NCBI GenBank assembly: GCA_014860575.1
Contig: JACZJK010000032.1
Span: 1-64,000, forward strand
Reading direction: 5' to 3'
Source of the DNA: Bacteroidales bacterium
GTDB taxonomy: Bacteria; Bacteroidota; Bacteroidia; Bacteroidales; JAAYJT01
Length of the DNA stretch: 64,000 bases
Shown: positions 11,601 through 19,906 of the stretch, one piece after another
Numbering within the stretch: position 1 is the stretch's first letter
Layout of the letters: every line of letters begins with the position of its first letter
Translations under genes and position numbers: made by a program
Notes under the pieces: generated by a model
What the model was told of the DNA's origin: nothing
Seen by the model: the letters and a program-made list of their open reading frames with translations, nothing else
Databases searched by the model: none

Positions 11601-12402
11601 TAAAATAAAAAGTAATCACCCTTAGAATTACGACGAAGGCAACAAACAAGGCGAAAAACCATTTCTTTTCTTTATGATAAGCGCTTACCGTTAAATAAAT
11701 CTGATAAAGCGTAACAACAACAAATAAGAGTGCTGCGAGATATAGCGCCAGAAGGAGTAATGCAAATGAATCTTTTATATCATTTTCCTCAGGTAATACT
11801 AATGAGAACAGATACTTACCCGCTTTATCAAATATGTCAAGCTGATTTCTTTCAAAACCAATTCTGGTTCCATCAGGAAGATCGAAGCATTTGTTAAACT
11901 CGTTCTTAATATACTCATTTTCATATTTATAGCTCCTCTTTATAGTTAAAAGACCAACATACAAACAAGTATCGTTGCTCAAAGTTTTTACTAAGTAATA
12001 ACCATTTTCCAGTTGGATGAAACCCTGACTAAATAGAACAGAATCGTAGATGTAATCAACTGGGGTGGTGTTATTGGACCAATAAATCAAATTGTTATCA
12101 AGGTAAGCGAGAAAATAAACATCCATCTCACATAGCTCTTTATCCAGGGCCGTGTTAAAAAGTTCTTCAACCGGAACTTTGGCTAAGCGTTTTAGATGCT
12201 CTTCAAGCAGATCGGATTTTTCAGAAAGTTCATTTTGAACCCTGGTAACATATCTTTCTTTGTGATTGGTATATTGAAAATAGTATCCAATAAGAATGGC
12301 TATAATAATCAGTACTGCACCGATTGCAAAACCATTGAACAGCTCTTTTTTAAAAATCAGTTTTCTCATCTGTAACTGTTCTAATTTGTTGGATATAATC
12401 AA
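8680..12402 (-). CDS. Large multi-pass membrane sensor histidine kinase, NtrY-like core
   Basis: 1240 residues. The N-terminal two thirds hold an extracytoplasmic segment after TM1 (about 23-45), a block of roughly eight membrane helices (about 210-480), a second sensor segment, and two more helices flanking a third sensor loop. A HAMP-like linker leads to the HisKA domain with the phospho-acceptor His in RQVAHEIKNPLTPMKL (about 1025), a sequence typical of NtrY-type kinases. The ATPase domain shows an N box (NNLVQNSVQAI, about 1139), G1 (DNGGGI, about 1173) and G2 (GMGLGLAIVQNI, about 1197). No response regulator gene is adjacent, so the partner is unknown. An internal ATG at 12369 (MRKLIFKKELFNGF) is an equally good start. 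Confidence 0.9.
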   Translation of the reverse strand: MIISNKLEQLQMRKLIFKKELFNGFAIGAVLIIIAILIGYYFQYTNHKERYVTRVQNELSEKSDLLEEHLKRLAKVPVEELFNTALDKELCEMDVYFLAYLDNNLIYWSNNTTPVDYIYDSVLFSQGFIQLENGYYLVKTLSNDTCLYVGLLTIKRSYKYENEYIKNEFNKCFDLPDGTRIGFERNQLDIFDKAGKYLFSLVLPEENDIKDSFALLLLALYLAALLFVVVTLYQIYLTVSAYHKEKKWFFALFVAFVVILRVITFYFTIPEVLYSTKLFGPSYLAISGIVPSLGDLIVNAAMLLIIAWYFFSSFRFNLRPQIPQYKKLVTAFTLIFHVFIFFHIYQLLFNRIVFDSVISFNLGNVFGISVHGFLGFLVIAALLFAFFLISARLCMAAFEIFPEKKHYVLLIVGTTMIASIVSILRNHFDPATILFLFFYILTFVFIGKLKSKLVSFAWVIFYLVAFALITTYSLQKLNTRKEKQERKLIALELASDRDKVAEYQFSIVENEIYNDTVLIDLLSETYNYPELEAKATDHIITTHFGRYWANYQILATICYPGKLLHIRPGDYIIECRSYFEGYIQSLGDSTESKSLFYIFPGANYLARFEFSVLHHGFENPVTVYIEIDSKTVTKGLGYPELLLDGASEKSRDLYNYSYANFINGELASSAGKYTYTFKDAGWPTGQGSFTYFDRNKFNHLLYNTSPDRQLVVSLPKPGFLDLVAPFSYLFIFFGLFVFSFRLIVGFPYRLSFSEISFRNRIQYSMFGIVLISFLIIGVSTLFFISRLNHNKNISILSEKSHSVLIELEHKLVNVDRLDNEIRGYLGDLLTKFSLVFFTDINLYDPQGWLLASSRSQIFEEGLVSDRMNPEAYKQLAIQNKASFIQNESIGSYDYLSAYLPLRNDQNNLIGFVNLPYFARQSELRQEISSFLVTFTNIYVILMAIGLFLALLLSDYLLRPLMILKANIRKVKLSESTQKIEWKGKDEISELIEEYNRMTGELVRSAELLARSERESAWREMARQVAHEIKNPLTPMKLSVQHLQKAWNEKASDWDGRLQKFTQTLTQQIDSLSEIASAFSDFATMPVAAHERVNLKEIISNVAVLYNDLENITIQTNFSSDDHACNVLADKKQILRIFNNLVQNSVQAIGIAKDGLIQIEINTENSFWLVAITDNGGGISPELEGKIFSPYFTTKSSGMGLGLAIVQNIISGIGGSISFKSSEKTGTTFELRFPILDESIE

Positions 12403-12517
12403 TTAAAAAACGACCCTATAACGCGCTTTCTGGCGCACGATCTCCGCAGCAATTATGCCAGTATTTCATTTTAGCCCTTGCTTCGCTTATAAAGCCTTAA
12501 AATAGTCTAAAAATGGA

Positions 12518-13417
12518 TTATGCCTTTTTTAGCAAGTAGACTAAACTCGAATATCCAAAACTGTCCTTTTTTGCCAAGCTGTTTGAGCGTATTCCATTCG
12601 CAAACGCCTTAACATAATTCATTTTTCCATGCTTGTATTTTTCGCTCAAAAGACAAATATAAAACGAATCAAATTTCATTGGATGGATTTCAACAATTCT
12701 GAATCCTGATTTTTCAGCCAGCAGTTTTACCGATTCTTTTGTAAAATGATACAAATGTCTTGGCACGTCATAAGCAGCCCAAAATTTGCCATATTTTTTT
12801 GCATCCCACGACTCATAATTAGGAAGAGCAAGAACAAGCATGCCGTTCTTATTGTTGAGAAGTTGGTAATTTAATTCTAGCTGAGATAATGGATCAGCGA
12901 TATGCTCCAACACATGCCACATTGTTATAACATCCATTGATCCTTTTTCAAGAATTGATAAATCAACTTCATGTTGCAATATAATCCCATGACGCTCAAA
13001 AGCAATTTCCCGGCCTTTGGCGTTAGGTTCAACTCCTGTAATGTTCCATTTTTGTTTGCGGCAATAATTTAAAAACTCAGCAGTTCCTGCTCCAATATCT
13101 AATATTTGGCCAATCTCCTGATGCTCTTTTATCATTTGCATTTTTCGGCCTAAAGCAATCTTTCTGGCCTGAAGGTAAAGCAAGTTTTTCAGAGAGCGTT
13201 GAGCTGTGTTGTGCGAAGTATATTCATTGGAATTATAATATTTTATAATAGATTCGGGATCAGGCTGAGGTAAGGTATAAAGCAATCCACAAGTTAAGCA
13301 TTTGCATAACTCAAATACTTCCTGGCTAAGAAAATAGTCATTCAATCTGAGAAATTTATGGAATTCAGTTCCATTACAAATAAAACAACGCTGAGTTGGC
13401 AGTTCTTCTATGGCCAT
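12518..13417 (-). CDS. Class I SAM-dependent methyltransferase with N-terminal zinc-binding motif
   Basis: 299 residues. The N-terminus carries CFICNGTEF and CKCLTCGLLY cysteine pairs, a zinc ribbon like that of sugar C-methyltransferase relatives. The Rossmann SAM-binding motif is ILDIGAGTAEFLNYC (about 107-121), with motif II/III features MDVITMWHVLEHIADP. This resembles Methyltransf_23 proteins acting on glycans, lipids or quinones; the acceptor is unknown. It starts 28 bases after the mnmG stop, and the gap holds a parS-like palindrome. The gene is probably read through from mnmG. Confidence 0.85.
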   Translation of the reverse strand: MAIEELPTQRCFICNGTEFHKFLRLNDYFLSQEVFELCKCLTCGLLYTLPQPDPESIIKYYNSNEYTSHNTAQRSLKNLLYLQARKIALGRKMQMIKEHQEIGQILDIGAGTAEFLNYCRKQKWNITGVEPNAKGREIAFERHGIILQHEVDLSILEKGSMDVITMWHVLEHIADPLSQLELNYQLLNNKNGMLVLALPNYESWDAKKYGKFWAAYDVPRHLYHFTKESVKLLAEKSGFRIVEIHPMKFDSFYICLLSEKYKHGKMNYVKAFANGIRSNSLAKKDSFGYSSLVYLLKKA

Positions 13418-13423
13418 GTGATG

Positions 13424-13439
13424 GTTTTCACGTGAAACA
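13424..13439. promoter_or_regulatory. parS-like palindrome (ParB/Noc-type site), 3' side of mnmG
   Basis: GTTTTCACGTGAAACA matches the bacterial parS consensus TGTTNCACGTGAAACA at 14 of 16 positions, including the whole CACGTGAAACA half. It lies in the 28-base gap between mnmG and the methyltransferase gene. A second site lies at 15324-15339. Function as a ParB site is inferred from sequence only. Confidence 0.55.
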
Positions 13440-13445
13440 TTGCAA

Positions 13446-15317
13446 TTATCTTCCCAGGAAAATAAGTAATACCATTATATCCGACGGAGACACGCCACTT
13501 ATTCTTGAAGCCTGGCCTATTGAAGTTGGCTTTATTTTACTCAGTTTTGCACGAGCCTCAAAAGAGAGAGAGTTAAGCTGTTGATAATTGAAATCTTCGG
13601 GTAATGGCATGTCCTCGTGTCGGGACAATTTTTGCGCGAGCTCTTGCTCTTTTAGCAGGTAGCCACCATATTTAATTAAAATTTCAGAAGCAGCAACCTC
13701 CTCATTCAAATCGTCGCCCATTGAGGAAATAAAGGATTTAAGCCTGGGAATATGGTTGATCATATCAAAAAGTGATATCTGCGGCCTTAGCAAAATGTTG
13801 GCTAATTTAACCTTTTGCGAAACCGGTTGTGTATCGCATTTCAGAAGCAACTCATTGATACTTTCCGGATCAATACTTTCATTTTTAAGCTCTGTTAAAA
13901 TCTTAGTGATCCGCGCTTCTTTCTGTTGCACTCTTTCTATGCGATCGCTATCAGCCAGGCCCAACTCATGACTTAAATGAGTTAATCGTATATCTGCATT
14001 ATCCTGACGAAGCAATAAACGATATTCAGCCCTTGAAGTAAACATCCGGTACGGCTCGTCAACTCCTTTGGTAATAAGATCGTCAATTAAAACTCCAATG
14101 TATGCATCAGAGCGTTTCAAAATGAACTCCTTTTTATTTGAACACTTTAAGTGCGCGTTCATTCCAGCCATCAATCCTTGAGCTGCCGCCTCCTCATAAC
14201 CGGTTGTTCCGTTTATCTGTCCTGCAAAATATAGGTTCTCAATTAATTTTGTTTCAAGAGTGTACTTTAGTTGTACGGGTGGGAAATAATCATATTCGAT
14301 AGCGTAGCCAGGCCTGAATATTTTTACATTTTCCAAACCGGGAATCTTCTTCAATGCTTTAAACTGGACATCTTCCGGTAAAGAGGATGAAAATCCGTTC
14401 AAATAATACTCAACAGTGTCCCAGCCTTCAGGTTCAACAAATAGCTGGTGTCTATCCCGGTGTGCAAATCGGTCTATTTTATCCTCGATTGATGGGCAAT
14501 AGCGTGGCCCTACACCTTCAATACGCCCTGTAAACATTGGCGAAAATTCGAATCCCGTTCTTAAAATATCATGTACCTCGCTATTCGTATAGGTAATAAA
14601 ACAGCTTAATTGTTTAGTTAAAGCAGTATTGGTTTTAAAAGAGAAGTGACCAGGAGATTCGTCTCCCTTTTGTTCTTCCATTTTGGAGAAATCTATTGAG
14701 CGTCCATCAATTCTAACGGGTGTTCCGGTTTTCATTCTATTCGATTCGAAACCCAAAGCCCTCAGGTCTTCCGTAATTCCTTTCGACGCCTTCTCCCCTA
14801 TTCTGCCACCACCAAAGCTTTTGGTTCCAATATGTATTATTCCGTTAAGAAATGTTCCATTTGTTAGAATTACTGATTTAGAATAGATCTCTAATCCCAT
14901 AGATGTTTTCACACCGGCAACCTTGCCATCTTTCACAATCAAACCTGTTACCATGTCCTGCCAGAAATCCAGATTGGGGATTCTTTCCAGCATCAATCTC
15001 CACTCCTCTGAAAATCTCATCCTGTCATTTTGTGCTCGAGGACTCCACATTGCCGGGCCTTTGGATTTATTGAGCATCCGGAATTGGATCATGGTTTTAT
15101 CGGTAACAATTCCTGAATATCCACCCAGCGCATCAATTTCTCTTACTATTTGTCCTTTTGCAACCCCGCCCATTGCCGGGTTGCACGACATCTGAGCAAT
15201 AGAAGCCATGTTCATGGTGATCAACAAAACCCTGGAACCCATATTTGCTGCTGCAGCTGCGGCCTCACTGCCTGCATGACCTGCACCAACAACAATCACA
15301 TCATATTCTTCAAACAT
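13446..15317 (-). CDS. mnmG: tRNA uridine-5-carboxymethylaminomethyl modification enzyme MnmG (GidA)
   Basis: 623 residues, the normal MnmG length. With MnmE it installs the cmnm5 group on U34 of certain tRNAs, using FAD and methylene-THF. FAD-binding motif [18 protein letters not shown] is at the N-terminus; family signatures [38 protein letters not shown] and [16 protein letters not shown] follow. The C-terminal helical domain that contacts MnmE/tRNA is present. mnmG/gidA lies near the replication origin in many bacteria, which fits the parS-like palindromes found immediately on both sides. A TATTTTTG -7 box lies upstream (15364-15371), so it may be transcribed separately from ybeY. Confidence 0.98.
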   Translation of the reverse strand: MFEEYDVIVVGAGHAGSEAAAAAANMGSRVLLITMNMASIAQMSCNPAMGGVAKGQIVREIDALGGYSGIVTDKTMIQFRMLNKSKGPAMWSPRAQNDRMRFSEEWRLMLERIPNLDFWQDMVTGLIVKDGKVAGVKTSMGLEIYSKSVILTNGTFLNGIIHIGTKSFGGGRIGEKASKGITEDLRALGFESNRMKTGTPVRIDGRSIDFSKMEEQKGDESPGHFSFKTNTALTKQLSCFITYTNSEVHDILRTGFEFSPMFTGRIEGVGPRYCPSIEDKIDRFAHRDRHQLFVEPEGWDTVEYYLNGFSSSLPEDVQFKALKKIPGLENVKIFRPGYAIEYDYFPPVQLKYTLETKLIENLYFAGQINGTTGYEEAAAQGLMAGMNAHLKCSNKKEFILKRSDAYIGVLIDDLITKGVDEPYRMFTSRAEYRLLLRQDNADIRLTHLSHELGLADSDRIERVQQKEARITKILTELKNESIDPESINELLLKCDTQPVSQKVKLANILLRPQISLFDMINHIPRLKSFISSMGDDLNEEVAASEILIKYGGYLLKEQELAQKLSRHEDMPLPEDFNYQQLNSLSFEARAKLSKIKPTSIGQASRISGVSPSDIMVLLIFLGR

Positions 15318-15323
15318 TATAAC

Positions 15324-15339
15324 TGTTTCACGTGAAACG
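15324..15339. promoter_or_regulatory. parS-like palindrome (ParB/Noc-type site), 5' side of mnmG
   Basis: TGTTTCACGTGAAACG matches the parS consensus TGTTNCACGTGAAACA at 15 of 16 positions. It lies 6 bases before the mnmG ATG, between the predicted promoter and the start codon, so a bound protein could also affect mnmG expression. Confidence 0.7.
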
Positions 15340-15363
15340 TAAACTTAATTTTTAACCCTCCTG

Positions 15364-15371
15364 CAAAAATA
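15364..15371 (-). promoter_or_regulatory. Bacteroidota -7 promoter box (TATTTTTG) for mnmG
   Basis: Minus-strand TATTTTTG matches TAnnTTTG, 46 bases before the mnmG ATG, in the 97-base gap after ybeY. Confidence 0.4.
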
Positions 15372-15414
15372 GTGTATTCTTTGTATCCTGAGGGAAAGCC
15401 TTGTTGAAAGGCTG

Positions 15415-15831
15415 TCAAGGATAAAGCGACAGGTAAAGTTCTTCCTTTTCCCGTATCAGCGAGATTTCTTCATCCGTGCGATCATTGAATCCAACAAGAT
15501 GTAAAATGCCATGAACCATGACTCGTCTAAGCTCTATCTCATCAGAGATATCAAACTTCCTGGCGTTATCTGATACTCTGTCGGTACTAATATATAGATC
15601 GCCTGATATAATTCCCTGTCTATCAGAATAATCAAAGGTAATAATGTCCGTAAAATAATCGTGGTTCAGGTGTTTTTTGTTCATCTCCAACAATTCTTCA
15701 TCTGAACAGAAAATAATATCAATTTGTCCAATACTTCTACCTTCGCTCTCAGCAACTCTTTTAAGCCATGCTTTGATCAAGGCCTTATTTTTAACTGTAA
15801 AATTGTGGGAATTTGAGTGAAATAATATCAT
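15415..15831 (-). CDS. ybeY: Endoribonuclease/rRNA maturation factor YbeY
   Basis: 138 residues, family-typical size. YbeY is a zinc endoribonuclease involved in 16S rRNA 3' maturation and ribosome quality control. The metal motif reads HGILHLVGFND: two His are kept, but the third position (His in the HGxLHLxGYDH form of E. coli) is Asp. I take this to be a lineage variant rather than inactivation, because the rest (DIITFDYSD, ISGDLYISTDRV) is well conserved. The gene starts 3 bases after the DUF4175 gene stops, so the two are almost certainly co-transcribed. Confidence 0.93.
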   Translation of the reverse strand: MILFHSNSHNFTVKNKALIKAWLKRVAESEGRSIGQIDIIFCSDEELLEMNKKHLNHDYFTDIITFDYSDRQGIISGDLYISTDRVSDNARKFDISDEIELRRVMVHGILHLVGFNDRTDEEISLIREKEELYLSLYP

Positions 15832-15834
15832 ATC

Positions 15835-18800
15835 TTATTGAACCTGAATGAAATAATCGTTTACCTTGGTTCTATAGAATGTATTCATTTGAGGAGGAAC
15901 AGTTCTTAGCATTTCTCTTTCATTCATTTTTTTTCTATAGAATTCCATAACAGAATCCGAATTGCTAACCGGATAATTTTGTGCTTCCCGCGATTCTCTC
16001 TTTTCTTCCCTTTCTCTTTCCATTTCAGCACGTTCAGATTCTAAAAGTCTTGTCATTATCCTCTCTTGCCTCATCAGGGTTTCATTTGTTATTCTCTTAT
16101 TTACCAGGTCTTTTTCTGATTCTTCCATTTCTTCAATTGCCCTAACAGCATTGCCATCGTTACCTCCGGTTTCTTTGCGAACCTCTTCAAGGTATTGTTG
16201 CATTTGTCTTCGCAGTGCTTCTTGTTGTGCGGCCATCCTTGCAAACTGCTCACTCATTGATTGACCTCCAGGCTGTGGCATACCTTGTTCTCCCGGCTTT
16301 CCTTTTCCTTTCTGCATTTGCTCCATTTGCTGGTTAAGCTGTTGTTGCAAATCCTTCATTGTACTCATTGAGGGTTTACCCTGCCCCTGCCCCTGCCCGG
16401 GCATTGGACAACTTTCGCCATCAGAGGGTTTGCTCGCCATTTGCTGCATCATTTGCTCCATAGATTCGCCGAGCATTAACGCAAGATTGTTAATAGATGT
16501 CATGATAAACTGCTGCCGGGTGGAAGTAGTTCTAGTGTCTCTTGCCTCAAGTGATTTCAATGCTTCTTCAACATTATTGTTAATCTGCGCTATCTCTCGC
16601 AAGACAAAAGGCTGTATTGCTGCCTGACGCTTTGCAATTGCCTGAAGAGAATCCTCAATTTGTTTAAGGCTTGTAATGAGCTTGTTTTGTTCTGAAAGCA
16701 ATTCATTATACCTGGGATCCACAGTGTTAATTTCTACAGTTTTGTCAATCAGGTTTTCCTGATCAAATGAAACATCAATCAGGTCTTCCAGCAGTTTTCT
16801 TATTAACCTTATATCTTCACCCAGTTGGTCATTTTGGCCTTCCATCATCATATTCATCAAATTCTCACTCAATTGATCCATTTTTTGTGAGGCATCTTTT
16901 TGATGAGGTGAGGCCTTTGATTTCTGATTCTTCTGCAAATTTTCACGGCTTTCCTGCATCGAGCCTTCAATATCCTTTTCAAGCTCTTCGGTTTCAATCA
17001 TCTCATATTGCGAATCGAGTTCCTCGTTCTGCTCTTTAATATCCTCTAATTCCTCTTTAATCTCCTGAAATTCATTTTCAATTTCCGCTTGTTGTTTATC
17101 CAGGTCCTCAGAATTCGCATCAGGATTTTTGGATTGTTCCGCGAGTTCGTCTTGTTTCTGAGCAAGCTCTTTTAGTTTCGCAACCGTTTCAGTTATTTTC
17201 TTTTCAATTTCGAGTTGCTTAAACAGTTCAAGGTTTCTGTCGAGGTTTTGAAGAAGCTCTTCATTGCTCATCTGCATCTTGTTCAGCATATCCTGCATTT
17301 TACTTCTATCTAACTCTTCCAGCAACTTCTGAAGTTCCTCGAACATTTTCTTCATTTCGTCAGTCATCAATTCATCAAACAGCTTTTGAAGTTCCTGCTG
17401 CTTACGGATTATTTCCTCACTAAATGGTTTTACTTCATCTTGCATCCTGTTCAGCTCGGCATGATTATCCTTGACCCGTTCAGCCTTTTCCTGCAAACTG
17501 GCTTGTTTTTCAAGCATTTCATTAAGCTTGCTGGTGTCTTCCCAGCTGATGCTTTCTTTCTGAAGAATGGATTTTTGCAGTTGGTCAATTTCGCGCGAAA
17601 GTTCAAATAACTCTCTTTGTAACTGGCTAATTTCTGAAGAAACTTCAGCTTGTTTTTCAGCAATCTGTTCTTCGCGTTCAGCCATTCCGGGAATTTCAAG
17701 AGCTCCGATCCCCGTCCGGCTTGATTTGCTGCCCATCACCCGGTCGTTATCCCATATTTCGAACCAATATTCAATACGATCACCTGGCTCAATTTCAATT
17801 CCGGAGAAATCAAATGTGTAGAAAAAAGATTGCGAATTAATGTTCTTGTCAATATTCACCAGCGTGGTTTCGCTTTCAATAATTCTGTCAGGTGATTTGA
17901 TGTTTTGTCTTCTATAATGAAACTCAAGTTTATCGAACCCATAATCGTCCTTTATTTGCCCGGTGAAATAGGCACTGCTGAAATTACTTGAATCAATAAA
18001 AGTCTCAACATTGATTTCGGGATAAATATCAGGTATTATTGTTATTTGATGCAATAATGAATCCCTGGCAATAGCATGTTTATTGATTGGAACTACGACA
18101 TAATCCATTGATTCCATCGCCCTCATTTTCCCACGGAATTCATTATCAGAAACCCTTTGCATGATAGGGCTATCGGATAGTGATGTGGTGATGTTAACTG
18201 AATCCGTTGATTCTGTGTAAAACGACCAGGTAACAAAAGTGCCGCGTGGAACAGAAAAATCCCCTGTATTCCTGACATTTTCATCGGGTCGCCTGGTATA
18301 ATCCGGAAACTCGAGTGTAACATCATAAGTGATGATAAGTGGCTTGGGCAATACTATAATATTGTATGTTTCGCTGTAAAAACCTTCTCCCTGCAACCGG
18401 AAGCTTATATCTTCATTAAGGTTCCGAAACCTGTATATGAATTCATTTTTCGCAAGCCGCGCAGTTCTGGCTGAGGTGTTTTTATACTCAATAAAGACTT
18501 CAGCAGGCAATTCATTTCCTTCCAGTTTGATATGTAGATCCAGGTCGTCGCCTTTCAGAACCGTCAGAATATTATCCGAAATGATAAAGCGGAAAGGTGC
18601 CGGGCGTTCATATTGTAAATGGTAGTTTGAAATTCGTTTTGCCGGGTCCTTAATTAGTGTTGGCGCTGCTATAAACAGGATCAGCACAACAAGTAAGGGA
18701 ACGAGTGCATAGGGGGTTTTTCTTATATTCTCTTTTTTATCAATCGCATCTGTAAATGGCAATAACTTTATTCGCTCAGTCTTTTGTGCTATCGCCGCCT

Positions 18801-19194
18801 CCACTACTTCAAGGTTTGCCTTTTCCGGTTCCATCATCGTGCCCAACTGAAGTGTATTGATCAATTTATCATTGATTTCAGGAAAGTGCCGGCTGATGAT
18901 AGCCGCTGCCTGTTCGTAGGAAATAATTTTCCCTACCCTGAATAATTTCAGCAATGGAGCGATGATGTAAATTGACAATATTGCAATGGCAATCGTTATA
19001 TAGCCAAAGAAAATTAGCGCCCGAACGGTTTGTCCAAAGTAAGTAAAGTACTCCAACAGGTTCAGAACCAAAAAAAATACTACCAATAAAGCAACTGAAT
19101 AGATGATGCCTCTTATAATCTGGTTTTTGTAATATAACCGGATAAAGGCATCAATCTTAACAATCAGGGCTTCTAATGACTTATTATTATGCAT
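15835..19194 (-). CDS. DUF4175 family membrane protein with long coiled coil
   Basis: 1119 residues. Two N-terminal membrane helices (about 25-45 and 57-80) and a third near 163-182 are followed by a beta-rich region. A long Gln/Glu/Lys-rich coiled coil spans roughly 490-760. A Met/Gln/Gly-rich low-complexity stretch follows (GQGQGKPSMSTM, about 930-1010), then a charged C-terminus (RAEMEREREEKRES). This matches the large DUF4175 proteins of Bacteroidota, whose role is unknown. The topology suggests an inner-membrane protein with a large helical domain. It is the first gene of a DUF4175-ybeY unit, with a likely promoter at 19325-19332. Confidence 0.85.
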   Translation of the reverse strand: MHNNKSLEALIVKIDAFIRLYYKNQIIRGIIYSVALLVVFFLVLNLLEYFTYFGQTVRALIFFGYITIAIAILSIYIIAPLLKLFRVGKIISYEQAAAIISRHFPEINDKLINTLQLGTMMEPEKANLEVVEAAIAQKTERIKLLPFTDAIDKKENIRKTPYALVPLLVVLILFIAAPTLIKDPAKRISNYHLQYERPAPFRFIISDNILTVLKGDDLDLHIKLEGNELPAEVFIEYKNTSARTARLAKNEFIYRFRNLNEDISFRLQGEGFYSETYNIIVLPKPLIITYDVTLEFPDYTRRPDENVRNTGDFSVPRGTFVTWSFYTESTDSVNITTSLSDSPIMQRVSDNEFRGKMRAMESMDYVVVPINKHAIARDSLLHQITIIPDIYPEINVETFIDSSNFSSAYFTGQIKDDYGFDKLEFHYRRQNIKSPDRIIESETTLVNIDKNINSQSFFYTFDFSGIEIEPGDRIEYWFEIWDNDRVMGSKSSRTGIGALEIPGMAEREEQIAEKQAEVSSEISQLQRELFELSREIDQLQKSILQKESISWEDTSKLNEMLEKQASLQEKAERVKDNHAELNRMQDEVKPFSEEIIRKQQELQKLFDELMTDEMKKMFEELQKLLEELDRSKMQDMLNKMQMSNEELLQNLDRNLELFKQLEIEKKITETVAKLKELAQKQDELAEQSKNPDANSEDLDKQQAEIENEFQEIKEELEDIKEQNEELDSQYEMIETEELEKDIEGSMQESRENLQKNQKSKASPHQKDASQKMDQLSENLMNMMMEGQNDQLGEDIRLIRKLLEDLIDVSFDQENLIDKTVEINTVDPRYNELLSEQNKLITSLKQIEDSLQAIAKRQAAIQPFVLREIAQINNNVEEALKSLEARDTRTTSTRQQFIMTSINNLALMLGESMEQMMQQMASKPSDGESCPMPGQGQGQGKPSMSTMKDLQQQLNQQMEQMQKGKGKPGEQGMPQPGGQSMSEQFARMAAQQEALRRQMQQYLEEVRKETGGNDGNAVRAIEEMEESEKDLVNKRITNETLMRQERIMTRLLESERAEMEREREEKRESREAQNYPVSNSDSVMEFYRKKMNEREMLRTVPPQMNTFYRTKVNDYFIQVQ

Positions 19195-19324
19195 TAAAGT
19201 TTCTATCCTTTCATTTGAGTAAACGCTTAAAACACCAGCTTAGTTTACTGAGATGCGATGGAACAACCATATATAACGTTTTGCAGCTATACCCAGTAGA
19301 CGTTTTGCGGGCTTCGTCACTGTC

Positions 19325-19332
19325 CAAAGGTA
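19325..19332 (-). promoter_or_regulatory. Bacteroidota -7 promoter box (TACCTTTG) upstream of the DUF4175 gene
   Basis: Minus-strand TACCTTTG matches TAnnTTTG. It is 130 bases before the ATG at 19194, leaving a fairly long leader. A TTG lies 26 bases further upstream, a longer spacer than the usual 19-20. Confidence 0.4.
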
Positions 19333-19410
19333 CATTAATTCTGCGTGGTGCGCTATTTCAAGCTGCTATTTCATAGGCTATTGGGCAAAGGAGTTGTGTG
19401 TGGCAGGATT

Positions 19411-19875
19411 TTAGTTAATTAACTTGTAATCAAATGTTTTAATTATCATGACTCTTCTTTTTCTTGGCTCTAGCATTTTTGTTTTTGACGCGAACAACTT
19501 GCCACATTCAATAAGCATTCCACCCTTATTCTTAAGCCAATCCTTGTCTTTAATAATTCTAAACTTGGAGATAAATTGCAAGTTGTTAATCTCTCCTATT
19601 TCTTTGCTTTTATTAAGAGTGTCAATTTTTAAGACTTGATATTCCAATGAAATATATTTCTTTCCTTTCAGGAACTGACCTGAGGCTTCTATTTTCAAAT
19701 TAAGATATTGAAAGGATGTATATTCAAATGAATTATCTTCAAACAAGGTTAATTCTTCAATGTATAAAGGGCCTGGTCCACAAAATCCTGCATCATTAAA
19801 ATATAAGTAGATGCTTTTTTGTCCTTCTACAGAAAAGGATAATGTTACAAGAATTAATATCAAGTAGTGTTTCAT
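19411..19875 (-). CDS. Small exported protein of unknown function
   Basis: 155 residues from the ATG at 19875, preferred to 19896 because the signal peptide (MKHYLILILVTLSFSVEGQ) begins there directly. The mature part is beta-rich and Lys-rich, with no family I recognise. It is more AT-rich than the flanking cyclase and DUF4175 genes. It starts 31 bases after the cyclase stop on the same strand, so it is probably co-transcribed with it. It could be a recent insertion between two conserved genes. Confidence 0.6.
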   Translation of the reverse strand: MKHYLILILVTLSFSVEGQKSIYLYFNDAGFCGPGPLYIEELTLFEDNSFEYTSFQYLNLKIEASGQFLKGKKYISLEYQVLKIDTLNKSKEIGEINNLQFISKFRIIKDKDWLKNKGGMLIECGKLFASKTKMLEPRKRRVMIIKTFDYKLIN

Positions 19876-19906
19876 TCTTTTTTTAGCCAATAACATTTAG
19901 CAGATT

